From the NCBI RefSeq assembly GCF_900452865.1, contig NZ_UGOZ01000001.1, positions 2,666,001-2,730,000 on the forward strand: a stretch of 64,000 bases of DNA, in the 5' to 3' direction. The DNA is from Legionella taurinensis. Lineage in GTDB: Bacteria; Pseudomonadota; Gammaproteobacteria; Legionellales; Legionellaceae. The notes beneath the pieces were generated by a model. The model was not told the DNA's origin, searched no databases, and saw nothing but the letters and a program-made list of their open reading frames with translations. Below, piece after piece: positions 44,167 through 53,674 of this stretch. Position numbers and translations under genes: made by a program. The stretch's first letter is position 1, and each line of letters starts with the position of its first letter.

Positions 44167-45063
44167 TCAAACAGGGCATCGCGTGCCCTGCTGCAGGGTT
44201 TGCAAGTCGGCCCATAAGCGTTCGACAATGGGGGTATGGGCCGGCTTTTGCAGGCGAATGGCCCCCATGGTTAACAGCCGCTCATCAAAATGCGGCCCGC
44301 TAAGCCGCTGCAATCGTCCATCCGCCAGTTCCAGAGCCACCTGGTGTAAGGGCAGACGCCCCCAGCCCAGGCCGGCCGTAATAATGTCTTTTTTGGAATG
44401 AACATCGCTGACAGTCCAGCGCCGCCCGTGTTCGAGAACACCGAAAGTAAAATCCGACTGCGATGAATCGCGCAAAATAACCTGCATGCAATCGGATAAA
44501 TCATCCAAATCATGAAGCTTGTCGGCATACTGCTCGATAAACAGCGGAGACGCGACCGCCACCATGGGTTCTGAACGCAGGACAATCACTTCCACTGCGC
44601 GATCGGAAATCAGGTTTTCACTGATCACCAAATCCGCCTGATGCCGCACCAAGCGTTCACAGGCGCCGCCCAGGGACTCCGATAAAAAATGGAATTGAGT
44701 CAAGGGATAAGTACTTATCCAGTGCCGCAATAACTCTTTTAATGCACTTAACGGGTAAAACACATCGATGGCAATGGTGATGTCGCTTTCCATCCCCGCC
44801 CCCAATTGCTGGGAAAACTGGTTTAAATGCCGCCAATGACCGACCAGCGACTTGGCCCGTTTATAGAATTTAACACCCTGCGGCGTGAGCTCAGGACGAT
44901 AATGGCTGCGGTCAAACAGACACAGGTTTAAGCGGTCTTCCAGTTTTTTCACCGCCAGAGTAATGGCTGGCTGTGTTTTAAACAGGGCCTTGGCTGCCGC
45001 ATTAAAGCCACCTTTTTCAACCACGGTGACAAAGGTATGCAAGGCATCGAAATCAATTTCCAT
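44167..45063 (-). CDS. LysR-family regulator, divergent from the isonitrile operon
   Basis: 298 residues. The N-terminal winged helix has LHTFVTVVEKGGFNAAAKAL and TQPAITLAVKKLEDRL. The effector domain follows with a typical two-lobe pattern. It is transcribed away from pvcA with 95 bases between them, so it is the likely regulator of that operon. The inverted repeat in the gap is the candidate operator. Confidence 0.9.
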   Translation of the reverse strand: MEIDFDALHTFVTVVEKGGFNAAAKALFKTQPAITLAVKKLEDRLNLCLFDRSHYRPELTPQGVKFYKRAKSLVGHWRHLNQFSQQLGAGMESDITIAIDVFYPLSALKELLRHWISTYPLTQFHFLSESLGGACERLVRHQADLVISENLISDRAVEVIVLRSEPMVAVASPLFIEQYADKLHDLDDLSDCMQVILRDSSQSDFTFGVLEHGRRWTVSDVHSKKDIITAGLGWGRLPLHQVALELADGRLQRLSGPHFDERLLTMGAIRLQKPAHTPIVERLWADLQTLQQGTRCPV

Positions 45064-45082
45064 TAATTTTTTTAATTAAATA

Positions 45083-45102
45083 GATAAAAACTTAATATTA
45101 TC
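45083..45102. promoter_or_regulatory. Candidate LysR operator
   Basis: GATAA (45083-45087) and TTATC (45098-45102) form an inverted repeat with a 10-base spacer, in an A/T-rich gap between the divergent LysR and pvcA-like genes. Size and position suit a LysR recognition site. Confidence 0.45.
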
Positions 45103-45158
45103 AAATTATAGAGTTTTCTTCTAACCTGCAATCTAACCCAATCACAGCAGGACCCACG

Positions 45159-46091
45159 ATGAATAACATGAATGATGACGAGGTGGTTAATGAGTTAACC
45201 TTCCTTCTGATGCGCCATCTCCGTTCCAGTGAGGGAAAGCACAGTGACTGCCGCAAAGCGCTCTGCCCCCGCTGCCAGTATTATCCCAAACAATACCTGG
45301 CCGCCGCGGTACAAAAGCAATGGCCGCTGGTGATGATTCTTCCGGCTTTCCCCGCCAAATCAGCCAATCGGGAAAAAACCCTGTCTCCTTATCCCGATCG
45401 GGGTGAGATCATGGGGTTAAGCCACTTAAACACCCTTTGCGCCACCATGCAGCAAATCCACCGCCAGGGCGTCAAGCTCATTATCTGTTCTGATGGCCGG
45501 GTGTTTAACGATCTGGTGTTAGTGAGTGATGAGGATGTGGACATTTATCAACACGGTGTTAAGCAAATCATCAAGGATTATCACCTGAATCATCTTTCCA
45601 CCTTTTCGCTGGATGATGTCTATGATTTAAAAGCTTACGGCCGCATGCGCGACCAGTTGATGACTGAGTATGCACAACCTCTTCCAGAGCTTCTGGCGCG
45701 CCTGCAGCAGGATGATGCCTTGTTGTACCAGTTTAACGGCATTCATCGCTTCATCATTGAAGACCAACTGGCGCTGCACCCCACCTTGTCAAAAAATCAG
45801 ATCAGGAAGCAGGCGAAACCGGTGGCCTACGAAGTGATACGCCGCTCCAACGCCTGGTCGCGGTTGCTGGCCGATTATTTTCCACAAAGCCTGCGTTTGT
45901 CCATTCATCCCCAGCCTTGCGGTGCGGATAAATTGGGCATTCAGTTCCTGCCCGCCAGCAACCAATGGGCCACCCCCTGGCATAACGTCCTGTTAAAAAA
46001 GCCGGAAGGGTGGCAACTGGTTAAACGGCAGGAGGCGGAACGTCTGGGTGCCCGTTTAAATCATGATCATTATGTTCTGGAGGCTTGCTGA
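45159..46091 (+). CDS. pvcA: Isonitrile (isocyanide) synthase, PvcA/IsnA-like
   Basis: 310 residues. The family pattern is clear in ILPAFPAKSANREKTLSP, PDRGEIMGLSHLN and ICSDGRVFNDLVLV. PvcA/IsnA enzymes turn the amino group of tyrosine or tryptophan into an isonitrile with ribulose 5-phosphate as carbon donor. It heads a three-gene operon with overlapping genes and a divergent LysR gene. Which amino acid it uses cannot be read from the sequence. Confidence 0.9.
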   Translation: MNNMNDDEVVNELTFLLMRHLRSSEGKHSDCRKALCPRCQYYPKQYLAAAVQKQWPLVMILPAFPAKSANREKTLSPYPDRGEIMGLSHLNTLCATMQQIHRQGVKLIICSDGRVFNDLVLVSDEDVDIYQHGVKQIIKDYHLNHLSTFSLDDVYDLKAYGRMRDQLMTEYAQPLPELLARLQQDDALLYQFNGIHRFIIEDQLALHPTLSKNQIRKQAKPVAYEVIRRSNAWSRLLADYFPQSLRLSIHPQPCGADKLGIQFLPASNQWATPWHNVLLKKPEGWQLVKRQEAERLGARLNHDHYVLEAC

Positions 46092-46861
46092 TGTTAACCC
46101 TATCCGATTCGTTTACCCCGCACCTCATCACGGCAGAGCAGGACGATCTCGCCGCAATACCACTTAATGGTATTCTGAGAAACGTGACAGAACATCAGCT
46201 CGTCCTGTTGCGCGGCTTTAAACCACTGGACAAGGACAGGCTGGTCAATTATTTGCAGAGCCAGGCCTCCCTTCTGCATTGGGATTCTGGTCCGGTGATG
46301 GAAATGCGGGTGGACAAACGCAAACCCAATTACCTGTTTACCGAAGGCGATGTGCCTCTGCATTGGGATGGGGCATTTCATCAGGAGCCGCGCTTTCTTT
46401 TTTTTCACTGCTTAAAAGCGCCTCTGCCGCAATGCGGCGGCGAGACCCTTTTTGTCAATACCCAACGGGTCTGGGACACGGCCAATGCCGGGGAACGGGC
46501 GGCGTGGCGTGACTATGCCTTCTCGTTTAAGACCGAAAAACGCGTTCATTATGGCGGGGCCATTGTCCGGCGCATGGTCACCCACCATCCGGATACCGGT
46601 AAAACGATTCTTCGCTTTGCCGAACCCGTGGGCGACGATTATTTAAATCCCGTCGACGTGCAGGTGCTTGGCAAAGAAACGTCGGAATCCAAGGCCATTC
46701 TCGCCTCACTAAGTCACCGCATGCGCGCCCCTCAGCATTGCCATGAACACCGCTGGCAGGAAGGGGATTACCTCATTGCGGACAATTTTGCCCTGTTGCA
46801 TGGCCGCAATGCCTTTAGCCAACACAGTCCCCGTCATTTAAGAAGGATACAGATTCTATGA
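46091..46861 (+). CDS. pvcB: 2-oxoglutarate/Fe(II) oxygenase, PvcB/TauD-like
   Basis: 256 residues from the ATG at 46091, which has GGAGG seven bases upstream and overlaps the pvcA stop by one base. The iron site is H91-W-D93 in LHWDGAF and distal H237 in LLHGRN. PvcB-type enzymes desaturate or decarboxylate the isonitrile amino acid to a vinyl isonitrile. The ATGA overlap with the P450 gene keeps the operon tight. Confidence 0.88.
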   Translation: MLTLSDSFTPHLITAEQDDLAAIPLNGILRNVTEHQLVLLRGFKPLDKDRLVNYLQSQASLLHWDSGPVMEMRVDKRKPNYLFTEGDVPLHWDGAFHQEPRFLFFHCLKAPLPQCGGETLFVNTQRVWDTANAGERAAWRDYAFSFKTEKRVHYGGAIVRRMVTHHPDTGKTILRFAEPVGDDYLNPVDVQVLGKETSESKAILASLSHRMRAPQHCHEHRWQEGDYLIADNFALLHGRNAFSQHSPRHLRRIQIL

Positions 46862-48072
46862 AATCGTACACTTTGATGCAGTTAAAACAGAGCACCACCC
46901 CGAGTGAGTTCAGCCGCCATTTACGCGAAATGGGCGAACTTTTCTGGTGGGAGCCAGGTCAGTTTTTTGTGATTACTTCGTATGCGTTAGCCAAAGCGGT
47001 GCTGACCAGTGGGGATTACACTTGCGATCGTACTCCCTTTTTTATTTCGCGCATGCCGGACATGAATTTAAACTTAATCAGCGATTTTTTTAAGGTCGTA
47101 AGCCGCATGATGGTGATGAGCGATGCCCCGGAGCACACCGACAGACGGCGCATTTGTTACCATGGCTTTGGTCAGCAGACCCTCAATCAATTAACCCCCT
47201 TGATTGATGCCACCATCGAGCGTTGCCTGCTGGCGTTCAAGCCGGGTCAATCCTTTGACTTTGTGCATCAATTGGCGCAAACCCTCCCCTCGACCACCCT
47301 GGCTGAATTGTTTGCCATTCCTGAGCGTGAGCGACTTGATTTTTATGAGTGGTCTAACAACATGACGCAGTTTTTCGGCGGCTCCACCACTTACCAGGAT
47401 GCCGACGGCATCCGGGTTAACCACAGTGCCAAACGGTTGTATGACTATTTCGCCAATCTCATTGAGGCACGCCGTCGCCAGCCCGGACAGGATTTCTTAA
47501 GCACCCTGCTGCTTCATCAGGCGCACTTTGGCCTGACGGATGACGAGATCATTTCCCAGGCCATCATGATGCTGGTCGCAGGCCAGGTCACAACCACGGA
47601 TCAACTCTGCAATAATGTGTACACCTTACTGACTGAACCCGGACTGTGGACGAGGCTTCAGCAGGACAGTCCCCGTCTTGATGCTTACCTTGAGGAATGC
47701 AACCGTCTTGATCCAGCCGTCACCTTCATTTTCCGGGTCACCCGAAACGACACGGCATTAGGAGGGCAGTTGATTGAGCAAGGCAAGGTGATTTTCATTG
47801 CAACGCATGCCATTAATCGCGATCCGGTTTACTTTAGCAGACCCGAGGAGGTGGTTGTGGAAGGCAGAACCGTGCCTCATTACAGTTACGGTTATGGCAG
47901 CCATTTCTGCCTTGGCGCCAAATTGGCGAGACTGGAAATGCACCGCCTGGTTGAGGTCCTGCTTAAGCGCTACCCGAAATTACAGCTGGATTCTGCGCAT
48001 ACACCGCAGCGAAAGCATCACAGTCTGTCCTTTTCGGGATTTGAGCATCTTTTTCTCAGCACCGGCGATTAA
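46858..48072 (+). CDS. Cytochrome P450
   Basis: 404 residues, soluble bacterial type. The heme loop is YGSHFCLGAKLARLEM with C351 as thiolate ligand. The I-helix oxygen-binding segment is AGQVTTTDQ and the K-helix has ECNRLDP (ExxR). It needs ferredoxin-type partners, which are not in this window. Its ATG overlaps the PvcB stop, so it is almost certainly a tailoring enzyme for the isonitrile product. Its stop overlaps the convergent dienelactone hydrolase by 4 bases. Confidence 0.92.
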   Translation: MKSYTLMQLKQSTTPSEFSRHLREMGELFWWEPGQFFVITSYALAKAVLTSGDYTCDRTPFFISRMPDMNLNLISDFFKVVSRMMVMSDAPEHTDRRRICYHGFGQQTLNQLTPLIDATIERCLLAFKPGQSFDFVHQLAQTLPSTTLAELFAIPERERLDFYEWSNNMTQFFGGSTTYQDADGIRVNHSAKRLYDYFANLIEARRRQPGQDFLSTLLLHQAHFGLTDDEIISQAIMMLVAGQVTTTDQLCNNVYTLLTEPGLWTRLQQDSPRLDAYLEECNRLDPAVTFIFRVTRNDTALGGQLIEQGKVIFIATHAINRDPVYFSRPEEVVVEGRTVPHYSYGYGSHFCLGAKLARLEMHRLVEVLLKRYPKLQLDSAHTPQRKHHSLSFSGFEHLFLSTGD

Positions 48073-48782
48073 GCAAAAATCTCCCTGAGGAAATTTTCCA
48101 TGGCCTGAAGGGAGCGGCGTTCAGCAACCGGATTGTAGATGGTGCCAAGCTGCGTATCATGGGCCTGGGGGTTGGCAAAGGCATGTTGGGTATGACCATA
48201 CAGGTGCACCTGCCAATCCACTTTGGCATCGGTCATTTCCTGACCAAACTCGTTAACCTGTTCAGGACGAACCATGGGATCATCGTACCCGTGCAGCACC
48301 AGAATTTTGGCACTGATGGGCTGGGCGTGCAGCTCTTTAGGCTTGTTGAGTAACCCATGGAAACTCACCACGCCGTTTAAGGGCACCCCGCTTCGTGCCA
48401 AATCAAGCACACACAGGCCGCCAAAGCAAAACCCGATGGCTGCCACGCGGCTGTTATCCACTTCCGGCATGGCAATCACCGCGTCAAAAGCGGCATTGAT
48501 GCGATCACGCAATAACAGTCGATCATTGGCGAGAGGCTGCATAAGGCCCATTTTCTCATCCGTGGTCTCACCCAGGCGCCCATGACCATACATATCCAGG
48601 GCAAAACCTAAATAACCCATGCCAGCCAGCATTTCCGCTTTTTTACAGGCGAACTCGTTACGACCGCTCCAATCATGGGCCACAAGCACAGCAGGCCGCG
48701 GCCGATCGTGTGAGTCGTCATAGGCTAAAAAGCCGTGCAGTTCCTGTTCGCCGTGATGATAAATGTAATTCGATGTGTGCAT
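48069..48782 (-). CDS. Dienelactone hydrolase family protein (second copy)
   Basis: 237 residues and clearly paralogous to the protein at 34046-34762. It shares IGFCFGGLCVLDLARSG with nucleophile Cys, HGYDDPMVRPEQV with Asp and GHTQHAFANPQA with His. It is convergent with the P450 gene. The substrate is unknown. Confidence 0.88.
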   Translation of the reverse strand: MHTSNYIYHHGEQELHGFLAYDDSHDRPRPAVLVAHDWSGRNEFACKKAEMLAGMGYLGFALDMYGHGRLGETTDEKMGLMQPLANDRLLLRDRINAAFDAVIAMPEVDNSRVAAIGFCFGGLCVLDLARSGVPLNGVVSFHGLLNKPKELHAQPISAKILVLHGYDDPMVRPEQVNEFGQEMTDAKVDWQVHLYGHTQHAFANPQAHDTQLGTIYNPVAERRSLQAMENFLREIFA

Positions 48783-48870
48783 GAGCTATCCTTTTTTTCC
48801 TGGCTAATCAGTACGGGTCAATTGCGCAAATATCCAACAAAAATACCATTAAATCAATCGGTTGTGTGGG

Positions 48871-50532
48871 TTATTTTTCCCACTCCGCGATTTTTTTCAT
48901 TAAAAAGCCGGCGCCGTACAACACCACACCGGTGATTAACAGGCATAAAATTCTGACCAGAGTCGGTGTGGACGCCGCATCGTAAAGCAGCGCCTTACCG
49001 GCCGCAAAACCTAACACAATAAGGGCTGATTTCGCCATGGTTTTATCCCGGCGCTGATAGGCAAACGCCATAACGGCAATGGCGTAAAACAACCAGCAGG
49101 CCGATACGGCGAGAGAACCGTAAGGATCCGCAAGGCGGTAAAATCCGGCAATGGCCAATACATGGGCCGCGCCCAGCAAAGCCGAGCCCTTCTCGTCATT
49201 GTGAGCTAAATCGTCGCGGCGATAAATAAGGACTAACCATGTGCTGATCAAAGCAGCAAAAGCGACCGGGAGCCAGAATGCAGGGCCGTCACTTCCGATC
49301 ATGCTTGAACGCTGCAGGAGATGGTTAATGATATTGATGTATTCAATGGCGAGAACAATAAAGCCAATCAACGCTGGAACATACCACGTGCTCCTGTCTT
49401 TCATCGAGGAGGGATTAAACGGCACAAAGGCAAAAGCCAGCATCATCACCACATACACCCAGGGTTTGATGTCAGCCGGCAGCAGTTCGATATAAAACGA
49501 ATGGAACAGAACAATGGCTACAAAAGCAAAAATCACCGACTGACTTTTAATCCGGCCGTCAGGAAACCAGCGTTTAGCCGAGGCATACAGCGCAAGCAGC
49601 AAGCCAGCAAACACCAGGGACAGCCAGGGCGCCAGCCCCGGATAACTCCGATCGATATAAAAGTACTCCATGGCATAAAACAGCATAAGGACAGGAAAGA
49701 AACCCCAGGCTTCCTTTTCAGTCAATTCCTGCTGATTGACGCGGGTAAATAAATAGGTGCCCAAAGCAAAAATGAGAAAATGCAAGGCCAGTACGATGGC
49801 AATCGTCACATCATCCTTTAAATCAAGACCGATAAGCGACGTGATGAGTATGGCGAGATACGCCGCAATGATGGTCATTATCCGTGACCGCAGCCAGATG
49901 GAAAGGGTTGCAAAAGTCAGGGAGCAGCATACGAAATAATAGACGGTAAAAAGCGCCTGGGTGTGGAAACCAAGAATAACCGGCGAAAGGTAAGCCCCAA
50001 CTGCGGCACAAAGGGCATAGACATCGTGCTTTATTTTCAAATACAGGCCAATGCACAGCAACGATACCAGCGACGTCAGAATCAATGCCGCATCAACCGA
50101 TACCAACGCGTAAAGGCGGTGGGCGGCAAAAACGGAAAGATAGAGAATAATCACCCCCGCCGCCGGCAGCAGGCTTGCATAGCCACGATAAGTGGAAAGC
50201 ATGGCCAGCCCACAGCCGATTAAACTCATCCCGAACACGGCCGCGATGACAATTTGGCGCGCAGGCGTTAACCAGCCGCTGTCTATGGATAACTTAATAA
50301 TAAAACCGGCCGCCAGCACAAAACACACCACCGCGATCGTGCCCAGCCAATTCCCGGAGTTGGATGACCCTTCCAGTGCGTTTAAATCAGCCTCCCTGGC
50401 CGTGGAAACGGGGGCTTTCGGCTCATGCCAACCGGATTGCGCGGGCGGCGGGGGAAGAGACAGTCTTTCTTCAATTACGGCAAGACGTGCTTCGATGGCG
50501 TGTAAGCGTTGTTCAAATTGATTCAAGTCCAT
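48871..50532 (-). CDS. DUF2339 multi-pass membrane protein
   Basis: 553 residues. A short N-terminal coiled coil (MDLNQFEQRLHAIEARLAVI) and a Pro-rich linker lead into about fourteen to sixteen closely spaced membrane helices, starting with NWLGTIAVVCFVLAAGFIIK. This is the DUF2339 layout. The family's function is unknown. It stands alone. Confidence 0.82.
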   Translation of the reverse strand: MDLNQFEQRLHAIEARLAVIEERLSLPPPPAQSGWHEPKAPVSTAREADLNALEGSSNSGNWLGTIAVVCFVLAAGFIIKLSIDSGWLTPARQIVIAAVFGMSLIGCGLAMLSTYRGYASLLPAAGVIILYLSVFAAHRLYALVSVDAALILTSLVSLLCIGLYLKIKHDVYALCAAVGAYLSPVILGFHTQALFTVYYFVCCSLTFATLSIWLRSRIMTIIAAYLAILITSLIGLDLKDDVTIAIVLALHFLIFALGTYLFTRVNQQELTEKEAWGFFPVLMLFYAMEYFYIDRSYPGLAPWLSLVFAGLLLALYASAKRWFPDGRIKSQSVIFAFVAIVLFHSFYIELLPADIKPWVYVVMMLAFAFVPFNPSSMKDRSTWYVPALIGFIVLAIEYINIINHLLQRSSMIGSDGPAFWLPVAFAALISTWLVLIYRRDDLAHNDEKGSALLGAAHVLAIAGFYRLADPYGSLAVSACWLFYAIAVMAFAYQRRDKTMAKSALIVLGFAAGKALLYDAASTPTLVRILCLLITGVVLYGAGFLMKKIAEWEK

Positions 50533-50595
50533 TCAATGCCTCGACGTTTCCATTCACTGATCCAATGGTAATCCTATCTGCGGCAAATGGGTATC

Positions 50596-51363
50596 TTAGC
50601 GGCTAAATTCAATGTTGAATTTTTCCTGGGGGATGAATTGGCCCTTATTAAACACATACTTGTCCACCCCGCAGGCCAATCCTTCCTGATTGATCACATA
50701 AAAACTGTTGAATTTATCCTGGGTACGCACACAGGATAACGAACCGGCGTGGAGGATCATGGCATTATCCTGGTTGTTTTTTTCGATAAGGGTGATGTTG
50801 GCAAAATGCAAATGACCGGTACAGACAATGTCGATTGGGCTTTGTTTCAAGTAGTCAATGAACTCCTGCGTGTTGATTAAGGGATTGTGCATGCCCTCAA
50901 AATAATGGAAGTTATGATGGAAAAACAGAATGTTCAAGCGGTGATCGGACTCCTGGAAGAAGGCCTTCATTTTCGCCATCGACTTCCGCGACAGCCGCCC
51001 ATCCTTCAATTCATACGGGGCCACCGAGTTAAGGCCCAGGATCCGGCATTCCGCGTTGCTGAAACTGACTTCCAGTTCCGGGGACACAGAGCGCCTGTAC
51101 TGTTTAAAAGGCCAAAACAGGCGGGCAACCGAATTAAACAAAGGAATATCATGATTACCCGGTACCACGAGATAAGGTGCACGCAGCCTTGCTAAAAATC
51201 CAGCCAGCGCCTTAAATTGCCAGCTTCTCGCGCGTTGCGTCAAATCCCCGGAAATGATCAGCAAATCCGGTTGAATCAGCGCACAGGCCTCGTGAAATGC
51301 TTCCGGGATGGTTTCGATGTGGCGGCCAAAATGCAAATCGGAAATATGAATAATTTTTATCAT
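50596..51363 (-). CDS. Calcineurin-like metallophosphoesterase
   Basis: 255 residues with all five motifs: HISDLHFGRH, SGDLTQRA, PGNHDIPLF, FFHHNFHYF and CTGHLHFAN. These bind two metals and hydrolyse phosphodiesters. The closest described groups are CpdA-like cyclic-nucleotide phosphodiesterases and UDP-diacylglucosamine hydrolase relatives; I cannot choose. Confidence 0.88.
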   Translation of the reverse strand: MIKIIHISDLHFGRHIETIPEAFHEACALIQPDLLIISGDLTQRARSWQFKALAGFLARLRAPYLVVPGNHDIPLFNSVARLFWPFKQYRRSVSPELEVSFSNAECRILGLNSVAPYELKDGRLSRKSMAKMKAFFQESDHRLNILFFHHNFHYFEGMHNPLINTQEFIDYLKQSPIDIVCTGHLHFANITLIEKNNQDNAMILHAGSLSCVRTQDKFNSFYVINQEGLACGVDKYVFNKGQFIPQEKFNIEFSR

Positions 51364-51593
51364 TCCGTCCCTTGCCTTTCGATTTTCTTAGTCAGTGATG
51401 TTCATTAAGCCTTAACCAGAGTATAGCGTGGCATTCCTCAGGCTGCTTTTCTTTCATACCGACAGACTAATGGTAACGAACAAGAACCAAATGAACCTGC
51501 TCGCTTCAAATGACATTTTCAAACCAGGTCGTTCATTATTTAAGCCTCTCTTAATACATCCCCCCTATAATTAAAAGACAGTACCATGAAGTA

Positions 51594-52505
51594 ATGACTA
51601 TGAAATCGGAGCAATTTTCAAGTTTAGTCCACTCCGCTGAAGCGCTTAAGGCCGCATTAGAGAGCAACCCCAATCTTATTAATGAACAGGACGAGGACGG
51701 CTTAACCCTTTTACATCATGCTGCGCAAATCGGTAATTACATGGGTTCTACCAGTGCCAGTAAAATTCTAGACGTGCTGTTTGCCAATGAAAATCTTGAT
51801 TTCACGATTAAAGACAAGGCTGGCAACACGGCTGTCCATGTGGCGGCCTGGTGTTGTGAGGACAGGGTAACATGCCAATACGTATTCCCCTCGTTTGTTA
51901 CAGAAGCCGCGAAACGGGGATTTGATTTTGCCACGCTGAGTCAGCAGGGACAAACGGTCTTACACATTGCCACAAGGACCTCCTATACGAGCCGTACAGG
52001 CAGAATCAACAATGTTGACAATGTCATTAATAACGCAGCAAACCCAGGAATCAATGCACTCTCCTCTTCAGGATCCACCGCGCTCTATTATGCAATTAAC
52101 CATCTTCATTTTGATGAAGCGTATTCGTTATTGGCCGCCGGCGCCAATCCCCTGGTGTATGGTTCCGATCGCGATCCATTTGCCATGGTTGATGAGCATC
52201 TTGCAACCCTGAACTCTTGGCTATCCCAGGATGAATATGCTGACCAGCACGAAGCAATCAACGAAAAAATTGGCCAATTAAATGATTTAAAAACAGCGAT
52301 GATTACCAGTGATCCTGTAAAAAGTTTTGCCGAGATAAGAAAAAACGCCCGAATACTGGCGCAGGGAAAACGGCAGGGCTCTCTGTTCGCCACCCTGCCC
52401 GACGAGTTGTTGCAAAAAATCGCGGCCGATACCAAAAAACCAGAGACAACTGAAGAAGAAGCCGACGCCATAGCCAAAGAACATTTAAACAAACCCGCTG
52501 TTTAA
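51594..52505 (+). CDS. Ankyrin-repeat protein with F-box-like segment and acidic tail; candidate Dot/Icm effector
   Basis: 303 residues. Four ankyrin units are visible: DEDGLTLLHHAAQIG, DKAGNTAVHVAAWC, QQGQTVLHIATRT and SSGSTALYYAINHLHFDEAYSLLAAGANP (the last split here only by naming). A helical part follows. Near the end LPDELLQKIA (268-277) looks like the first helix of an F-box, and the last 20 residues are Glu-rich (TTEEEADAIAKE), matching the E-block of Dot/Icm substrates. An ATG at 51600 is an alternative start. The frame stays open for 38 codons beyond the stop. Confidence 0.75.
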   Translation: MTMKSEQFSSLVHSAEALKAALESNPNLINEQDEDGLTLLHHAAQIGNYMGSTSASKILDVLFANENLDFTIKDKAGNTAVHVAAWCCEDRVTCQYVFPSFVTEAAKRGFDFATLSQQGQTVLHIATRTSYTSRTGRINNVDNVINNAANPGINALSSSGSTALYYAINHLHFDEAYSLLAAGANPLVYGSDRDPFAMVDEHLATLNSWLSQDEYADQHEAINEKIGQLNDLKTAMITSDPVKSFAEIRKNARILAQGKRQGSLFATLPDELLQKIAADTKKPETTEEEADAIAKEHLNKPAV

Positions 52506-52616
52506 GAATCGGAAATCGGTGGCGGTTTACAGCCTTTTTGCGCGCTTGATGAAGCGGTCAAAGGCGATGATGATTGGCTTTCGTACCCCCCTTGTGCTTA
52601 CGCCCAGAGCAATTGC

Positions 52617-53486
52617 TCATGAAGGCTTGTCGATGGTGATAAGACGCAAGCCTTGAGGAATGATTTTATAGCGCAAAGGGGATTCCATGCGCCTGACATC
52701 GCCATCCAGCGACACGTTGAGTTCAGCCAGGTCCTGACAATGAATTTCAATGGGCGACTGCGACTCTCTGAATTCAAAATTGCTTCTGCGATTGAGCATG
52801 GCGCGAAGGATTTTGAATAAACGCAACCGGCCATGCCTGAAAAAATAAAGCCCCAGCCGGCCACTGGTAAACGCTTCGCGTTTGAAGGTGGCAGGAAATT
52901 CATAGGTGTAGAGATTATTGCTTACCATCAAAAACGACGTACGCAATGACAGGACGAATTCCTCGTTTTTGACGCGCAACGACAGGGTCGGATGCTTGCG
53001 CAGGCTGTCAATAAGGCTTGGGATGTAACTTAACCATTTATAATATTTTCGGCTGTACAAATCGCGCCGGCGGGCAAATTTGGGATAAAAGCCAATCGAG
53101 GAATTGTTGACAAACACCTGGCCATTGACTTCCGCCAGATCAATCACAGTGGTGGTGCGCTGTTTTAAAGCCTCAACCAGGTCCTCAACCGTTAACGGCA
53201 ACACCAATTCCCTGGCAAAGTGATTCAGGGTGCCCAGGGGAAGCACCCCCATTACCGTGCTAGTGTTCGCGCAATAATGAGCGGCCGAACGCACCGTGCC
53301 GTCGCCGCCGCCGACTAACAGGGTGTCGTACTTCGGCTGACAATCTTTGATGGTTGCATCCAGATCATCGGCATCGACCTCATACAGATCGTAATCCATG
53401 CCTGCTTCTTTCAATCCCTGAAGGAAGGGTGCTGCTGATTGGGCATTCTTGGCCTGTTGATTGATGATAACCGCGAGTGCGGTCAT
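52617..53486 (-). CDS. Diacylglycerol/lipid kinase family protein (YegS-like)
   Basis: 289 residues from the ATG at 53486, behind AAGGGGATTTT. GGGDGTVRSAAH is the nucleotide-binding loop and LPLGTLNHFARE the second conserved site of the DAGK catalytic domain. Family members phosphorylate diacylglycerol or other lipid hydroxyls at the inner membrane. It stands alone. Confidence 0.88.
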   Translation of the reverse strand: MTALAVIINQQAKNAQSAAPFLQGLKEAGMDYDLYEVDADDLDATIKDCQPKYDTLLVGGGDGTVRSAAHYCANTSTVMGVLPLGTLNHFARELVLPLTVEDLVEALKQRTTTVIDLAEVNGQVFVNNSSIGFYPKFARRRDLYSRKYYKWLSYIPSLIDSLRKHPTLSLRVKNEEFVLSLRTSFLMVSNNLYTYEFPATFKREAFTSGRLGLYFFRHGRLRLFKILRAMLNRRSNFEFRESQSPIEIHCQDLAELNVSLDGDVRRMESPLRYKIIPQGLRLITIDKPS

Positions 53487-53674
53487 AAAATCCCCTTTTT
53501 TATGGTTATACAACAAGCGTAGTTGGCCAATAGCCGCTTCACAAGCCTTGCGTTTGCAGTGAAATCAACCCTTATGGGGCGTTTTAGTGCTGTTTTTGGC
53601 AAAAAAACATAAAAAAGTCCAAAAAGTCACTCGTTTTAAACTATGCTCTAAATAGAACAAAAAAAAGGGAAAAG

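Noticed and set aside
49321..49752. A 143-codon plus-strand frame inside the DUF2339 gene
   Set aside because: It is a shadow of membrane-helix codons on the other strand, with low-complexity Lys/Gln/His composition.
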